A DNA stretch of 64,000 nt, taken from NCBI GenBank assembly GCA_002162875.1, contig MABA01000017.1, forward strand, positions 124,001-188,000, written 5' to 3'. This stretch comes from Rhodobacterales bacterium 52_120_T64. GTDB lineage: Bacteria > Pseudomonadota > Alphaproteobacteria > Rhodobacterales > Rhodobacteraceae. Shown here one piece after another: positions 52,166 through 61,577 of this stretch. The notes under the pieces are model-generated. The model ran no database searches and was not told the DNA's origin. It was given only the letters and a program-made list of their open reading frames with translations. Positions within the stretch are counted from its first letter, which is position 1, and each line of letters begins with the position of its first letter. The position numbers and the translations under genes are program-made.

Positions 52166-53401
52166 TTACATATTGGTGCCGTGCCTCGATTGTACCTTAT
52201 CTACAGCGTGAAGTGTTGAGATACGGTTAATTTCATCCGTAAATCTTTTCTGGAAACCTGTTAGTTGTACAAGCGGTTGGGTGCGTATCGATTTGCCAAA
52301 CACCCCTCCCCGATGAAGCCAGTATCCCTCGGTGAATCGTACCTGAAAATATCGAGGAGAAGCTAATAAATGGATTACGCTGACGCATTTGCCTTCATTG
52401 ACCATTTTAAGGGCAGTTTTTGTCATCCACTCGGCGTCGCGAGGACCAGCGCATAACACTATGTGTTCGGGCCTATTTGTACTAAAGATGAGGAATTCGG
52501 AAGGAATGCAAGTTAGGCGTGATTGGTTCTGTTCTCGCTGTAGTCCATCGGACATTCCGTCCCCAAGCGTTTCCATTAACGGGGTAACATCGCTTCTTCG
52601 GAGTTTGTGTTGTTCGACCAATACCGTCAGACGAATTAACTGTTCGTTAGTAAACTCCCGAAGCTCTGCGTTGTAGTCGTCATTCATGTGGGTTTTGCAG
52701 AAATAGGCTTTGCTTGCGCCAATCTCGAACAGGTCGGTCGGTACCCGGTTTTCGGTACGCCGGTCGCTGGCTGCATAATGGTGATGGACTTGTGCACGCG
52801 GGACAACTGCGGTTTTCCATTCTGTTTTGTCTAAGCGCTGTTTCGCATCGGTTTCGTCGAGGTAGAACCGGAAGTTTTCGTCAAACCCGTTGATTTCCCA
52901 CAATGCAGACTTGCGAAACGCCATGTTCGTGCCGATCAGTTTGATGGGCATATCTGGCGCGGGATCGAATACCTCGAATTGTTGAGATTCGTCGATGTCG
53001 AAAGGTTGGTCGTTTCCTGCCAGATCAAATCGCATCGCACCCCATTGGCGGCTTATTCCGTTGCGGCCACGCGTGAAACCCGTCGTCGCACCAACTAGTG
53101 GGTCGACAAATGGTGAAACTAGATGGTCTAGCCAAGGAGGGTCGGGGATGGCGTCGTCATCGCAAAACACAACGAACTCTCCTGCGGCAATTGCCAACCC
53201 AGCATTTCTGGCAGCAGAGATGTTGCTTTGAGTGAAGGGACGGTATTTCACATCTTTGATAACAGGGGGCGGTCTTACGTCCGCCACAACAATAACTTCG
53301 AAATTGTCGTGTGTTTGATGGCGCAAACTTTGCAGTAACCACAGCAGGTGTTCAGGCCGTTTCTGGCTGACAATTATCAGGCTGACAGGCACGGCTTTCA
53401 T
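52166..53401 (-). CDS. GT2 family glycosyltransferase with C-terminal extension
   Basis: A 411-residue protein with a GT-A fold N-terminal part: VSLIIVSQKRPEHLLWLLQSLRHQTHDNFEVIVVADVRP, SNISAARNAGLAIAAGEFVVFCDDDAIPDPPWL (DDD metal site), GTNMAFRKSALWEINGFDENFRFYLDETDAKQRL. The final 140 residues have no assigned role. I start at ATG 53401 with GGGGAAG upstream; a 443-residue version from 53497 would extend into a basic, unmatched stretch. A small ORF before it ends in an ATGA overlap with this start. A 102-bp gap separates it from galU. Confidence 0.88.
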   Translation of the reverse strand: MKAVPVSLIIVSQKRPEHLLWLLQSLRHQTHDNFEVIVVADVRPPPVIKDVKYRPFTQSNISAARNAGLAIAAGEFVVFCDDDAIPDPPWLDHLVSPFVDPLVGATTGFTRGRNGISRQWGAMRFDLAGNDQPFDIDESQQFEVFDPAPDMPIKLIGTNMAFRKSALWEINGFDENFRFYLDETDAKQRLDKTEWKTAVVPRAQVHHHYAASDRRTENRVPTDLFEIGASKAYFCKTHMNDDYNAELREFTNEQLIRLTVLVEQHKLRRSDVTPLMETLGDGMSDGLQREQNQSRLTCIPSEFLIFSTNRPEHIVLCAGPRDAEWMTKTALKMVNEGKCVSVIHLLASPRYFQVRFTEGYWLHRGGVFGKSIRTQPLVQLTGFQKRFTDEINRISTLHAVDKVQSRHGTNM

Positions 53402-53610
53402 GTCTTCCCCGGCTCCCTGAAAACCTTTCCAATTCGAACGACGCTGGTTGCAGCGATTGCGCGATTTGCGCTTTTTACCTGCTGTGTTGCTTCCCATGTG
53501 GGGCGAATTAGCCCCCGAGGCTCTCGGTCAACCCCGCGCAATTCGGTCAACACCTTGCCCGGAGAACGGTCCGAGTCATATCGAGCGAGAATGACCAGCG
53601 GTACAGGCAC
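53398..53610 (-). CDS. Possible small ORF between cysQ and the GT2 gene
   Basis: A 70-codon frame begins with GTG directly after the cysQ stop (TGAGTG) and ends in an ATGA overlap with the GT2 start. The packing is what would be expected of a coupled operon gene. The product starts PVPLVILARYDSDRSPGKVL and has no match I know, no signal peptide and no membrane helix. The region is also open in a second frame, so the open reading may be chance. Function unknown. Confidence 0.35.
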   Translation of the reverse strand: MPVPLVILARYDSDRSPGKVLTELRGVDREPRGLIRPTWEATQQVKSANRAIAATSVVRIGKVFREPGKT

Positions 53611-54408
53611 TCAGCCTTGTACCAGATCAACGCCCGGCGCGTAGGCGATGAAAAAGGGGTTTTCATAGATCGGTTTACCGTAGGCTAGCGGTGTATGGTC
53701 GTCAAAGCGGACTACATCGCCGCCTGCGCCCAGTAAAACAGCATGGCCAGCCGCCGTGTCCCACTCCATAGTTCGTCCGAGGCGGGGATAAATATCGGCT
53801 TCGCCGGCTGCAACCAGACAGAATTTCAAAGAAGATCCGGCACTTTGAAACGCATCGACGTTATATTTACCAATGTAATCGTCTGTCGCTTGATCACGAT
53901 GCGATTTTGAAGCGACAACAGTTAACGAAGTATTGTCAGGTTTGGTCACCGAAATGGATTTGGTTTCACCGACGACTTCTGGATCGAGAGACCCGAACTC
54001 TTCAACTGTTTGTCCATCAGCTAACGTATAGAACAAGCGGTTGCGTGCAGGCGCGTAGACGACACCAAGCACAGGGATCCCGTTTTCGATTAACGCGATG
54101 TTAACCGTGAAATCACCGCGGCGATGTACGAATTCCTTAGTGCCGTCCAATGGGTCCACAATGAAAAATCGATCAGCCGAAATGCTGTGGCTATCAGACT
54201 GCTCCTCGGTAACAATTTCGATGTCGGGGAACGCGGCGCGCAATCCTGTAAAGATCAAAGCGTCAGCGGCCTCGTCAGCGGCTGTTACAGGGCTGTTATC
54301 GGATTTCAACTTCACGTCAAAATCGTCCCCTTCGTAAATTTCCATGATCACGGCGCCAGCAAGAATGGACAGGCGACGAATTTCGGAAACAATTCTGGTA
54401 TTTGGCAT
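53611..54408 (-). CDS. cysQ: 3'(2'),5'-bisphosphate nucleotidase
   Basis: A 265-residue member of the inositol monophosphatase-like family that converts PAP (3'-phosphoadenosine 5'-phosphate) to AMP. Metal-site motifs: TEEQSD, DPLDGTKEF and WDTAAGHAVL, with the CysQ-type SDNSPVTAADEAAD at the front. PAP builds up from PAPS-dependent sulfation, so a sulfotransferase in the same operon fits well. It is first in the minus-strand polysaccharide operon and divergent from the ABC-2 permease. The ribosome binding site is weak. Confidence 0.94.
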   Translation of the reverse strand: MPNTRIVSEIRRLSILAGAVIMEIYEGDDFDVKLKSDNSPVTAADEAADALIFTGLRAAFPDIEIVTEEQSDSHSISADRFFIVDPLDGTKEFVHRRGDFTVNIALIENGIPVLGVVYAPARNRLFYTLADGQTVEEFGSLDPEVVGETKSISVTKPDNTSLTVVASKSHRDQATDDYIGKYNVDAFQSAGSSLKFCLVAAGEADIYPRLGRTMEWDTAAGHAVLLGAGGDVVRFDDHTPLAYGKPIYENPFFIAYAPGVDLVQG

Positions 54409-54513
54409 TTGTTAAAGCCTTTTGCATATACTTCGATGATAATGTTATGGCTATATGAACTTAAGTGATGGTGTTGAGCAAGGCGTGTTTTTAGGCGGGG
54501 CAAGGGATTGTTA

Positions 54514-55344
54514 ATGGAAATTAAAACCCGAGTTAACAAGACTTTATTCGGCGCAAGCATGTCGTTTATGGAGCTTCTATTTCATTCGATCGTTAGAAGC
54601 GCCCGAAAATCCAGCGGAAATGCAACCCTTGGATTGCTTATCGTTATGGCTCAAAGCTTGATAATGTTGGCTATTTTTTTCCTCCTTTTCTCGGTGCTAG
54701 GAATGAAATCAGTCGCTATTCGTGGGGATTTTGTAATTTTCCTTCTGACAGGAATATTCCTGTTCTTGACACACAACAAAGCCGTTGCGTCAGCTATGGG
54801 AGCCGTGTCACCAGTCGGTGGCCTTACTTTGCACGCGCCGATAAGTTCGCTTTTGAACATCATGTCGTCCGTTCTTTCGGGTCTGTATTTGCAAGTGCTA
54901 GCATTTACTCTGATTTTACTCGTCGTGCACATTTTGCGCGGAGGGCTAGAGTTTTATAACCCGGCTGGCCTTATATTCCCGTTTTTCATGGCGTGGGCTA
55001 GCGGTATTGCGATTGGTCTGACGTTCGGTGTTTTGCAGCCGTTTGCCCCAAAATTTATTCCGATGGTGGCACAGATGTACAGGCGGCTAAATATGATAAC
55101 CAGCGGCAAAATGCTGCCAGCGAATTACATGTCTGCAACTATGATTACGTGGTTTGATTGGAACCCTTTGTTTCATACTATTGACCAAGCGCGCGGGCAC
55201 GCATTTGTTAACTATTTTCCGCATCACACAAACATGGAATACCCCGTCTATTTGTCGTTGACGCTGGTAATGATCGCAATGATGATTGAGTTCTGGCTTC
55301 GTAAAAATATGAGCCAAAGTTGGGGGAAAAGGTCCAAATTATGA
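54514..55344 (+). CDS. ABC-2 type transporter permease
   Basis: A 276-residue integral membrane protein with about six hydrophobic helices (LGLLIVMAQSLIMLAIFFLLFSVL; FVIFLLTGIFLFLTHNKAVASAMGAV; VLAFTLILLVVHILRGG; LIFPFFMAWASGIAIGLTFGVLQPF; the last near the C terminus). It resembles permeases of polysaccharide export (KpsM/RfbA type). The helix-boundary motif NMITSGKMLPANYM is similar to capsule exporters. I start at ATG 54514 with AAGGGA upstream. No ATP-binding partner is in the window, which is unusual for this type. It is divergent from cysQ. Confidence 0.8.
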   Translation: MEIKTRVNKTLFGASMSFMELLFHSIVRSARKSSGNATLGLLIVMAQSLIMLAIFFLLFSVLGMKSVAIRGDFVIFLLTGIFLFLTHNKAVASAMGAVSPVGGLTLHAPISSLLNIMSSVLSGLYLQVLAFTLILLVVHILRGGLEFYNPAGLIFPFFMAWASGIAIGLTFGVLQPFAPKFIPMVAQMYRRLNMITSGKMLPANYMSATMITWFDWNPLFHTIDQARGHAFVNYFPHHTNMEYPVYLSLTLVMIAMMIEFWLRKNMSQSWGKRSKL

Positions 55345-55718
55345 ATGAAGAAAAACCCAGGGGTAATCTGGCGTTGCAAACTATTGCTATGCCCGCCGAC
55401 ACAAATGCCAATGGCGATATTTTTGGTGGTTGGCTGATGGCGCAGATGGATTTGGGAGCCTCGGTTGTCGCGCGGACACGTTCTAACGGAAAAGTTGCAA
55501 CTGTGGCCGTGAATGCGATGACATTCCACAAGCCGGTGCATGTTGGCGATCTGGTGACTATCTATTCGGAACTGCTGAAGGAGGGCACTACGTCTATGCA
55601 TGTTGGTGTCGAGGCATGGATCACGCGACTGCCTGAGGGTATTCGGCTGAAGGTGACCGAGGCCAAGTTTGTTTTTGTTGCAGTGGATGGAAAAGGTAAT
55701 AAAAGGACGCTTGGGTGA
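55341..55718 (+). CDS. yciA: Acyl-CoA thioesterase (YciA-type hotdog)
   Basis: A 125-residue hotdog-fold thioesterase hydrolysing acyl-CoAs. Family segments: GNLALQTIAMPADTNANGDIFGGWLMAQMDLGASVVA, TVAVNAMTFHKPVHVGDLVTIYSELLKEGTTSMHVGVEAW, and EGIRLKVTEAKFVFVAVD. The conserved Asp/Asn-His region of the active site is in ANGDIFGGWL. It overlaps the permease stop by ATGA. Its own stop overlaps the start of the broken MaoC gene (GTGA). Confidence 0.93.
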   Translation: MNEEKPRGNLALQTIAMPADTNANGDIFGGWLMAQMDLGASVVARTRSNGKVATVAVNAMTFHKPVHVGDLVTIYSELLKEGTTSMHVGVEAWITRLPEGIRLKVTEAKFVFVAVDGKGNKRTLG

Positions 55719-56109
55719 TCAGCCTCAAATATCTGGAAACGCTGCGAGGTGCTGCAAGGTAAAGAAGTCGGATGTTCTCGCTGGTTACTTATGGATCAAG
55801 AGCGCATCGGGCTGTTTGGGGATGTCACCGGTGCACCGCAATTCATTTATGTCGATGTTAAGCGTCATGGCGACAAATGCTGTGCCGCCGATTAAGCTTT
55901 TGAAGCACTGCGTCAACGATGGTTTCGACCGTATCCGGTTCATCTCGCCTGTCAGTGCAGGCAAGCGGATACGTGGAAGGTTTGTACTTATCGCACTCAA
56001 TGTGAGAGCCGGAGAGATTACACAGACCTTGAAAGCAACGATCGAGATCGAGGGTTGCGAAAAGCCGGCGTTGATTGCTGAATGGGTTACGCAGCAACAT
56101 TTTTCTTAA
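55715..56109 (+). pseudogene. Broken MaoC-like dehydratase gene
   Basis: A GTG at 55715 overlaps the yciA stop (GTGA), the likely old start (MISLKYLETLRGAA). After one frameshift the frame reads KEVGCSRWLLMDQERIGLFGDVTGAPQFIYVD, which matches small MaoC/NodN-type hydratases. After a second shift it reads SMLSVMATNAVPPIKLLKH and GFDRIRFISPVSAGKRIRGRF ... IEGCEKPALIAEWVTQQHF. The usual hydratase region between (about 20 residues, with the PFGGTIAHGF-type active site) is missing. Three frames and an internal deletion make it a clear pseudogene. Confidence 0.8.
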
Positions 56110-56189
56110 GGTTTATGATTCCGTTGCTCGAAAACGCAAAGATTCTGCACTTACTTCAAAAAAACGTGAAAAAGAACCCTTACAAGCGG

Positions 56190-56218
56190 TTGTAGCCTGC
56201 AAAAACGCCTCCTATATA
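56190..56218 (+). promoter_or_regulatory. Likely heat-shock (RpoH-type) promoter of dnaK
   Basis: TTGTAG (56190-56195), 17 bp, TATATA (56213-56218) inside CCTATATAC lies about 100 bp before dnaK. The CCTATATAC-type -10 resembles alphaproteobacterial sigma-32 promoters, but the -35 also fits sigma-70. Confidence 0.4.
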
Positions 56219-56316
56219 CCCTTCAAACGATCCCTGCATTGGGGATTACATATGGGAAGAAGCTCGGAGGCCATAATGGATCCGAATTTCGCACTCGCCG
56301 TTTGAAAGGAAGACAC

Positions 56317-58227
56317 ATGTCTAAAGTTATCGGTATTGACCTAGGAACTACTAACTCCTGCGTGGCCATCATGGATGGTGCACAGGCAAAAGTTATTGAA
56401 AATTCCGAAGGGGCGCGCACTACGCCATCCATCGTAGGTTTCACAGACGAAGAGCGTCTGGTTGGTCAGGCCGCTAAACGTCAGGCTGTTACGAACCCTG
56501 AAAACACACTGTCCGCAATCAAACGCCTTGTTGGCCGTCGCATTGATGACCCGATGGTGACAAAAGATATGGACATGGTTCCATACAAAATAGTTGACAG
56601 TGGCGAAGGCGATGCATGGGTTGAAGCGCAGGGTGAGAAATACTCCCCTTCGCAAGTGTCCGCATTCATCTTGGGTAAAATGAAAGAAACAGCCGAGGAT
56701 TATCTTGGCCAAGGCGTGACGCAGGCCGTTATCACGGTTCCTGCCTACTTTAACGATGCACAGCGTCAGGCAACTAAAGACGCCGGTAGAATTGCTGGCC
56801 TTGAAGTTCTTCGTATTATCAACGAGCCAACAGCTGCGGCGCTGGCATATGGCCTTGATAAAGAAGGCGGCAAAACGATTGCTGTATTCGACCTTGGTGG
56901 CGGCACGTTCGATGTTTCCGTTCTGGAAATCGACGACGGCTTGTTCGAAGTGAAATCGACCAACGGCGACACGTTCCTTGGTGGTGAAGACTTTGACATG
57001 CGTATCGTTGAGTATCTTGCCAAAGAATTCAAAAAAGAAAACGGCGTTGATCTGAAGAATGACAAGATGGCGCTTCAGCGTCTTAAAGAAGGTGCCGAGA
57101 AAGCCAAAATCGAGCTTTCCTCAGCAACACAAACAGAAATCAACATGCCGTTCATCACGATGGACCCGAAAACCAGCCAGCCTTTGCACTTGGTCATGAA
57201 ATTGACTCGCGCAAAACTGGAATCGCTGGTTGGCGATCTGATCAAAGCATCTCTGAAACCTTGTGCAGCTGCGTTGAAAGATGCTGGGCTAACTAAAGGC
57301 GACATCGACGAGGTTGTTCTGGTTGGTGGTATGACTCGTATGCCCAAGGTTATCGAGGAAGTGACGGCTTTCTTCGGTAAAGAGCCACACAAAGGTGTTA
57401 ACCCTGACGAAGTGGTTGCCATGGGCGCCGCAATTCAGGCCGGTATCCTTCAGGGTGATGTTAAAGACGTTGTTCTTCTGGACGTAACGCCGCTGTCGCT
57501 TGGTATCGAAACTTTGGGTGGTGTGTTCACACGCCTCATCGACCGCAACACGACGATCCCTACGAAAAAGGGTCAGGTGTTCTCGACAGCCGAAGATAAC
57601 CAGAATGCTGTGACAATTCGTGTGTTCCAGGGTGAGCGCGAGATGGCAGCCGATAACAAGATGCTCGGCCAGTTTAATCTTGAAGCGATCCCGCCAGCAC
57701 CGCGCGGTGTTCCGCAGATCGAAGTTGCGTTTGACATCGATGCCAACGGTATCGTGTCCGTGTCTGCCAAAGATAAGGGCACAGGAAAAGAGCAGAAGAT
57801 CACCATTCAAGCATCCGGTGGCCTTTCTGACGAGGATATCGAAGCAATGGTTCGCGAAGCCGAGGACAATGCTGAGGCTGATAAAGAGAAGAAGGAAATG
57901 GTCGAGGCGCGCAACTCCGCTGAAAGTCTGATCCACAGTACCGAAAAATCGGTTGAGGAGCACGGTGAGAAGGTTGATCCGACAACAGTTGAAGTTATCG
58001 AAATGTCGATCAAAAACCTGAAAGAAGCATTGGAAGGTGACGACGCCGAAACCATCAAGACTCGCAGCCAAGATGTGACTGAGGCGGCGATGAAGTTGGG
58101 CGAAGCCATCTACAAGGAACAGCAGGAAGCTGCTGAAGCTGAAGCGGGCGCAGCCGAGGGCGGTGTTGATGACAGCGATGTTGTTGATGCGGACTTTGAA
58201 GACCTCGACGAAGAAGATAAAGCCTAA
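56317..58227 (+). CDS. dnaK: Molecular chaperone DnaK (Hsp70)
   Basis: A 636-residue Hsp70. I start at ATG 56317 with AAAGGAAG upstream; an in-frame start at 56239 would only read the leader. The ATPase domain has [51 protein letters not shown] and [14 protein letters not shown]. The substrate-binding domain starts after [19 protein letters not shown], and the Gly/Asp-rich tail ends [13 protein letters not shown]. It folds proteins with DnaJ and GrpE. A strong terminator separates it from dnaJ. Confidence 0.99.
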   Translation: MSKVIGIDLGTTNSCVAIMDGAQAKVIENSEGARTTPSIVGFTDEERLVGQAAKRQAVTNPENTLSAIKRLVGRRIDDPMVTKDMDMVPYKIVDSGEGDAWVEAQGEKYSPSQVSAFILGKMKETAEDYLGQGVTQAVITVPAYFNDAQRQATKDAGRIAGLEVLRIINEPTAAALAYGLDKEGGKTIAVFDLGGGTFDVSVLEIDDGLFEVKSTNGDTFLGGEDFDMRIVEYLAKEFKKENGVDLKNDKMALQRLKEGAEKAKIELSSATQTEINMPFITMDPKTSQPLHLVMKLTRAKLESLVGDLIKASLKPCAAALKDAGLTKGDIDEVVLVGGMTRMPKVIEEVTAFFGKEPHKGVNPDEVVAMGAAIQAGILQGDVKDVVLLDVTPLSLGIETLGGVFTRLIDRNTTIPTKKGQVFSTAEDNQNAVTIRVFQGEREMAADNKMLGQFNLEAIPPAPRGVPQIEVAFDIDANGIVSVSAKDKGTGKEQKITIQASGGLSDEDIEAMVREAEDNAEADKEKKEMVEARNSAESLIHSTEKSVEEHGEKVDPTTVEVIEMSIKNLKEALEGDDAETIKTRSQDVTEAAMKLGEAIYKEQQEAAEAEAGAAEGGVDDSDVVDADFEDLDEEDKA

Positions 58228-58245
58228 TTCGGCTTGTAGCAAATT

Positions 58246-58275
58246 CGGCCCGCCCCTAACTGGGCGGGCCGTTTT
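58246..58275 (+). terminator. Strong terminator between dnaK and dnaJ
   Basis: CGGCCCGCCC (58246-58255) and GGGCGGGCCG (58262-58271) form a perfect 10-bp stem with a 6-nt loop, followed by TTTTGTTT. It should lower dnaJ expression compared with dnaK. Confidence 0.9.
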
Positions 58276-58298
58276 GTTTGGATAAGGGGAATTCCCGC

Positions 58299-59441
58299 AT
58301 GGCAAAGCGTGACTATTACGACGTTCTCGATGCTGCGAAAGGTGCGGAAGCACCGGAGCTGAAAAAGGCGTATCGCCGCAAGGTGAAGGAATTGCACCCT
58401 GATCAAAATCAGGACAATCCAAACGCTGAGGAACAGTTCAAAGAGGTTAACGAAGCCTACGATATTCTGAAAGATCCGGAAAAAAAGGCCGCATATGACC
58501 GCTATGGCCATGCTGCGTTCGAGGGCGGCACGGGTGCCAGCGCTGGTAACGGTTTTCGCCCAGGGCAAGGTGATTTCGGTAGTGCATTTTCAGATGTATT
58601 CGACGATTTGTTTGGTGGTTTTACTGGTGGCGGCCGCAGCGGTGGGCAGCGCGCAACGCGTGGCTCGGACCTACGTTATAATCTGGGCGTGACACTTGAA
58701 GAAGCTTATGTTGGTAAGCAAGCTACTATTTCTGTTCCAAGTTCGGTGGGTTGCGATACCTGTAGTGGAACAGGTGCCGAGGGCGGCGCAGAGCCGACGA
58801 CATGTCCGACGTGTTCCGGTATGGGTAAAGTGCGGGCGCAGCAGGGATTTTTCACTGTTGAACGCGGTTGTCCTACGTGTTCGGGCCGTGGCCAGATTAT
58901 CAAAAATCCTTGTGGTGTCTGCGCAGGCGCGGGGCGCGTGCAGCAAAATCGTTCGCTGAACGTCAACATTCCTGCGGGCGTTGAAACGGGTACGCGTATT
59001 CGTCTGGCCGCAGAAGGTGAGGCGGGATTGCGTGGCGGACCAACCGGTGATTTGTATATTTTCATCGAAGTGCAGCCACACGATATATTCGAACGCGAAA
59101 ATCAAAATCTGTTCTGCCAAATTCCAATTTCGATGGCGACTGCTGCTATTGGTGGCGAACTCGAAGCGCCGACATTGGATGGGGGACGCTCCCGCGTGAA
59201 AGTTCCTGCCGGTGTGCAATCTGGTAAACAGCTGCGACTTCGCGGAAAGGGTATGCCTTCATTACGTAATGGTGGTGCAGGGGACTTGTATATCGAGTTG
59301 GCAGTTGAAACACCGGTCAACCTGACTGTGCGGCAGAAAGAACTGCTTAAAGAGTTCGAAGAACTGAGCAGCGAAAATAACCCTGCTTCGAGCGACTTCT
59401 TCAGTAAAGTTAAAAGTTTTTGGGAAGAAGTGAAGGGTTAA
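58299..59441 (+). CDS. dnaJ: Molecular chaperone DnaJ (Hsp40)
   Basis: A 380-residue class I DnaJ. The J domain (residues 1-70) has HPD at 33-35. A Gly/Phe-rich part is near 75-115. Four zinc-finger repeats follow: [24 protein letters not shown] and CGVCAGAG. The C-terminal substrate domains include [21 protein letters not shown] and [23 protein letters not shown]. It stimulates DnaK ATPase. The start is ATG 58299 with AAGGGGAA upstream. The promoter or read-through past the preceding terminator must supply its message. Confidence 0.98.
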   Translation: MAKRDYYDVLDAAKGAEAPELKKAYRRKVKELHPDQNQDNPNAEEQFKEVNEAYDILKDPEKKAAYDRYGHAAFEGGTGASAGNGFRPGQGDFGSAFSDVFDDLFGGFTGGGRSGGQRATRGSDLRYNLGVTLEEAYVGKQATISVPSSVGCDTCSGTGAEGGAEPTTCPTCSGMGKVRAQQGFFTVERGCPTCSGRGQIIKNPCGVCAGAGRVQQNRSLNVNIPAGVETGTRIRLAAEGEAGLRGGPTGDLYIFIEVQPHDIFERENQNLFCQIPISMATAAIGGELEAPTLDGGRSRVKVPAGVQSGKQLRLRGKGMPSLRNGGAGDLYIELAVETPVNLTVRQKELLKEFEELSSENNPASSDFFSKVKSFWEEVKG

Positions 59442-59475
59442 CACCTTCGTAACTTGCCTTAAAACAAAGTTGACT

Positions 59476-59504
59476 GGGACGACCTGAACAGGCCGTCCCT
59501 TTTT
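59476..59504 (+). terminator. Terminator after dnaJ
   Basis: GGGACG-A-CCT (59476-59485) and AGG-C-CGTCCC (59490-59499) form a 9-bp stem with one internal mismatch and a 4-nt loop, followed by TTTTT. It acts on the plus strand only. Confidence 0.85.
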
Positions 59505-59508
59505 CGTG

Positions 59509-60897
59509 TCAGGCGTGAATCGCGCCGTCGCCACATGCCAGTGCCGCTTCACGGACTGCTTCGGAATATGTTGGGTGTGCGTGACAGGTGCGCGCGATAT
59601 CCTCTGCTGAGGCACCGAATTCCATGGCTACGCAGATTTCGTGAATAAGCTCGCCAGCGGCAGGACCCATCAGGTGGCACCCTAGAATACGATCCGTTTC
59701 TGCATCAGCCAGAATTTTTACAAAACCTTCGCCTGCGAAATTCGCCTTGGCGCGACCGTTACCCATAAAGTTGAATTTGCCAACTTTGTAGGCGCGGCCT
59801 TCGTCTTTCAACTGTTCTTCAGTTTTACCAACGGACGCAACTTCGGGCGATGTATAGATCACACCAGGAATAACGTCATAGTTAACGTGACCTGCCTGGC
59901 CCGCAATGGTCTCGGCAACCGCCATGCCTTCGTCTTCGGCCTTGTGGGCCAACATTGGGCCGGCGATCACATCACCAATCGCATAAACCCCTTCGACGTC
60001 GGTTTGCCAATGCGCGTTGGTGTTTACCTGTCCACGATCAGACATTTCGACACCGATTTCCGCCAGGCCTAAACCGTCAGTGAAGGGTATACGTCCTGTA
60101 GCAACCAAAACGACGTCTGCGTCCACAGTCGCTTCGGAATCGTTTTTCCGCAATTTGTAGGTGACTTTCGCCTTGGTCTTGGTGGCTTCAACCTTTAGAA
60201 CGGCTGCGCCCATTACAAATTTCAGACCTTGTTTCTTCAAGCTACGCTGGAAGGTTTTGCAAATTTCGCCGTCCATGCCCGGTGTAACTTGATCGAGGAA
60301 CTCGATAACAGTGACTTCGGAGCCGAGGCGGGAGTATACGGAGCCAAGCTCCAACCCGATCACACCTGCGCCTATGACAATCAGCTTCTTTGGCACTTTT
60401 GGCAGGCTTAGGGCGCCCGTCGAGGTTACGACGATTTTTTCATCAACAGTGACACCGGGAAGTGACGATGGCTCGGAACCTGTTGCTATCACGATGTTTT
60501 TTGCTGTGTGCACGTCGTCGCCGACGGTGACCTCACCTTTGCCGGTGATTTTACCCCAGCCCTGAATGTAGTCGACTTTGTTTTTCTTGAACAGGAATTC
60601 GATACCGGCCGTATTGCCGTCAATCACTCCCTGTTTGTAGTCCATCATTTTGCCCATATCGACCGACGGACTTTTTCCCATGAGGCCCATTTTGGTGAAA
60701 TTGGTTTCCGCTTCATGTAACGAATGGGAAGCATGCAGCAGGGCCTTTGACGGGATACACCCGACATTCAGACATGTACCACCGAGGGCACCACGCCCTT
60801 CAACACATGCTGTTTTCAGACCGAGCTGGGCGCAGCGGATTGCACAAACGTAGCCGCCGGGGCCGCCGCCGATGATGATGACGTCATAGCTGGACAT
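59509..60897 (-). CDS. lpd: Dihydrolipoyl dehydrogenase (E3)
   Basis: A 462-residue flavoprotein that reoxidises the lipoyl groups of 2-oxoacid dehydrogenase complexes. FAD-binding [21 protein letters not shown] at the front; redox-active Cys 42 and Cys 47 ([16 protein letters not shown]); NAD-binding [19 protein letters not shown] near 185; [26 protein letters not shown]-terminal catalytic [15 protein letters not shown]. It lies with sucA and sucB, so it serves the 2-oxoglutarate dehydrogenase complex. AAAGGAAA lies upstream of the ATG. Confidence 0.98.
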   Translation of the reverse strand: MSSYDVIIIGGGPGGYVCAIRCAQLGLKTACVEGRGALGGTCLNVGCIPSKALLHASHSLHEAETNFTKMGLMGKSPSVDMGKMMDYKQGVIDGNTAGIEFLFKKNKVDYIQGWGKITGKGEVTVGDDVHTAKNIVIATGSEPSSLPGVTVDEKIVVTSTGALSLPKVPKKLIVIGAGVIGLELGSVYSRLGSEVTVIEFLDQVTPGMDGEICKTFQRSLKKQGLKFVMGAAVLKVEATKTKAKVTYKLRKNDSEATVDADVVLVATGRIPFTDGLGLAEIGVEMSDRGQVNTNAHWQTDVEGVYAIGDVIAGPMLAHKAEDEGMAVAETIAGQAGHVNYDVIPGVIYTSPEVASVGKTEEQLKDEGRAYKVGKFNFMGNGRAKANFAGEGFVKILADAETDRILGCHLMGPAAGELIHEICVAMEFGASAEDIARTCHAHPTYSEAVREAALACGDGAIHA

Positions 60898-60919
60898 GGG
60901 TCGTTTCCTTTACTTTTCG

Positions 60920-61558
60920 TTAATCAAGAACCACTTCGCGACCCTCGTTCAGGTTCAGCGTCGCGGTGAGTTTGGTATCAGGTGAGTCAGTTATCTCGAC
61001 AGGCATGTTGCCGTTACCGAGGGTGTTTAGCAAATTATTAAGAATTTCGGCGTGTGGTGTTCGTATTTTCACGAGGTTGATCTTTGCCCCCAAATTCATC
61101 ATTTTCGCCGCAGGGTGATCCGGCATATCGGGCCACTCCATAATCATCGGAGCCGCGCCGCTCAAAGGGATTGTACCGTCTTCTCTAACGGCGAAGCGCC
61201 AGGTCAGGCCGCCTCGGGTTTGGGTCGTAGGCGTTCCAAGGTCAAGGCCGAGGGATTTGGCCTTCGCGAGGTCTTCATCCAGATTGTCTGAACTAAGAAT
61301 CCATGAATGAGGTTTGGCACTCGGGAATTGCGCATCGTCCAAACCAAACCAACGGTAGTGCGAAGGTTTTGGCGCAGACGGATTGATGGCAATCACTTCG
61401 AAAAAAGTATCGATACCCAGCGACATGAGCAGATTGTGCGTTCCCATCATTGGGTGCTCGCCGCCGACAGGAATGGCCAGCCCGGTTTTGTCGGCAACGT
61501 AAGCGGCCCCCTGTTCGAGGGTCGCGCAGCCAACAGCTATGTGGTCGAAACGTAGCAT
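60920..61558 (-). CDS. Glyoxalase-like (VOC superfamily) protein
   Basis: A 212-residue protein with a glyoxalase-like fold: LRFDHIAVGCATLEQGAAYVADKTGLAIPVGGEHPMMGTHNLLMSLG at the start (His 6 as possible metal ligand, with later E in TFFEVIAI), and a second module (PLSGAAPMIMEWPDMPDHP; EILNNLLNTLG). This resembles the Glyoxalase_3 group of unknown substrate. It sits between sucB and lpd on the same strand (19 bp after sucB), where a small unrelated gene is often found in alphaproteobacteria. The reaction is not known. Confidence 0.8.
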   Translation of the reverse strand: MLRFDHIAVGCATLEQGAAYVADKTGLAIPVGGEHPMMGTHNLLMSLGIDTFFEVIAINPSAPKPSHYRWFGLDDAQFPSAKPHSWILSSDNLDEDLAKAKSLGLDLGTPTTQTRGGLTWRFAVREDGTIPLSGAAPMIMEWPDMPDHPAAKMMNLGAKINLVKIRTPHAEILNNLLNTLGNGNMPVEITDSPDTKLTATLNLNEGREVVLD

Positions 61559-61577
61559 GGGCGAAGCACCTTGCGGT

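Noticed and set aside
57289-58422. A 377-codon antisense ORF across dnaK
   Set aside because: Antisense frames in dnaK are a well-known artefact of its codon use; the translated protein is rich in His/Phe/Arg and has no family features.
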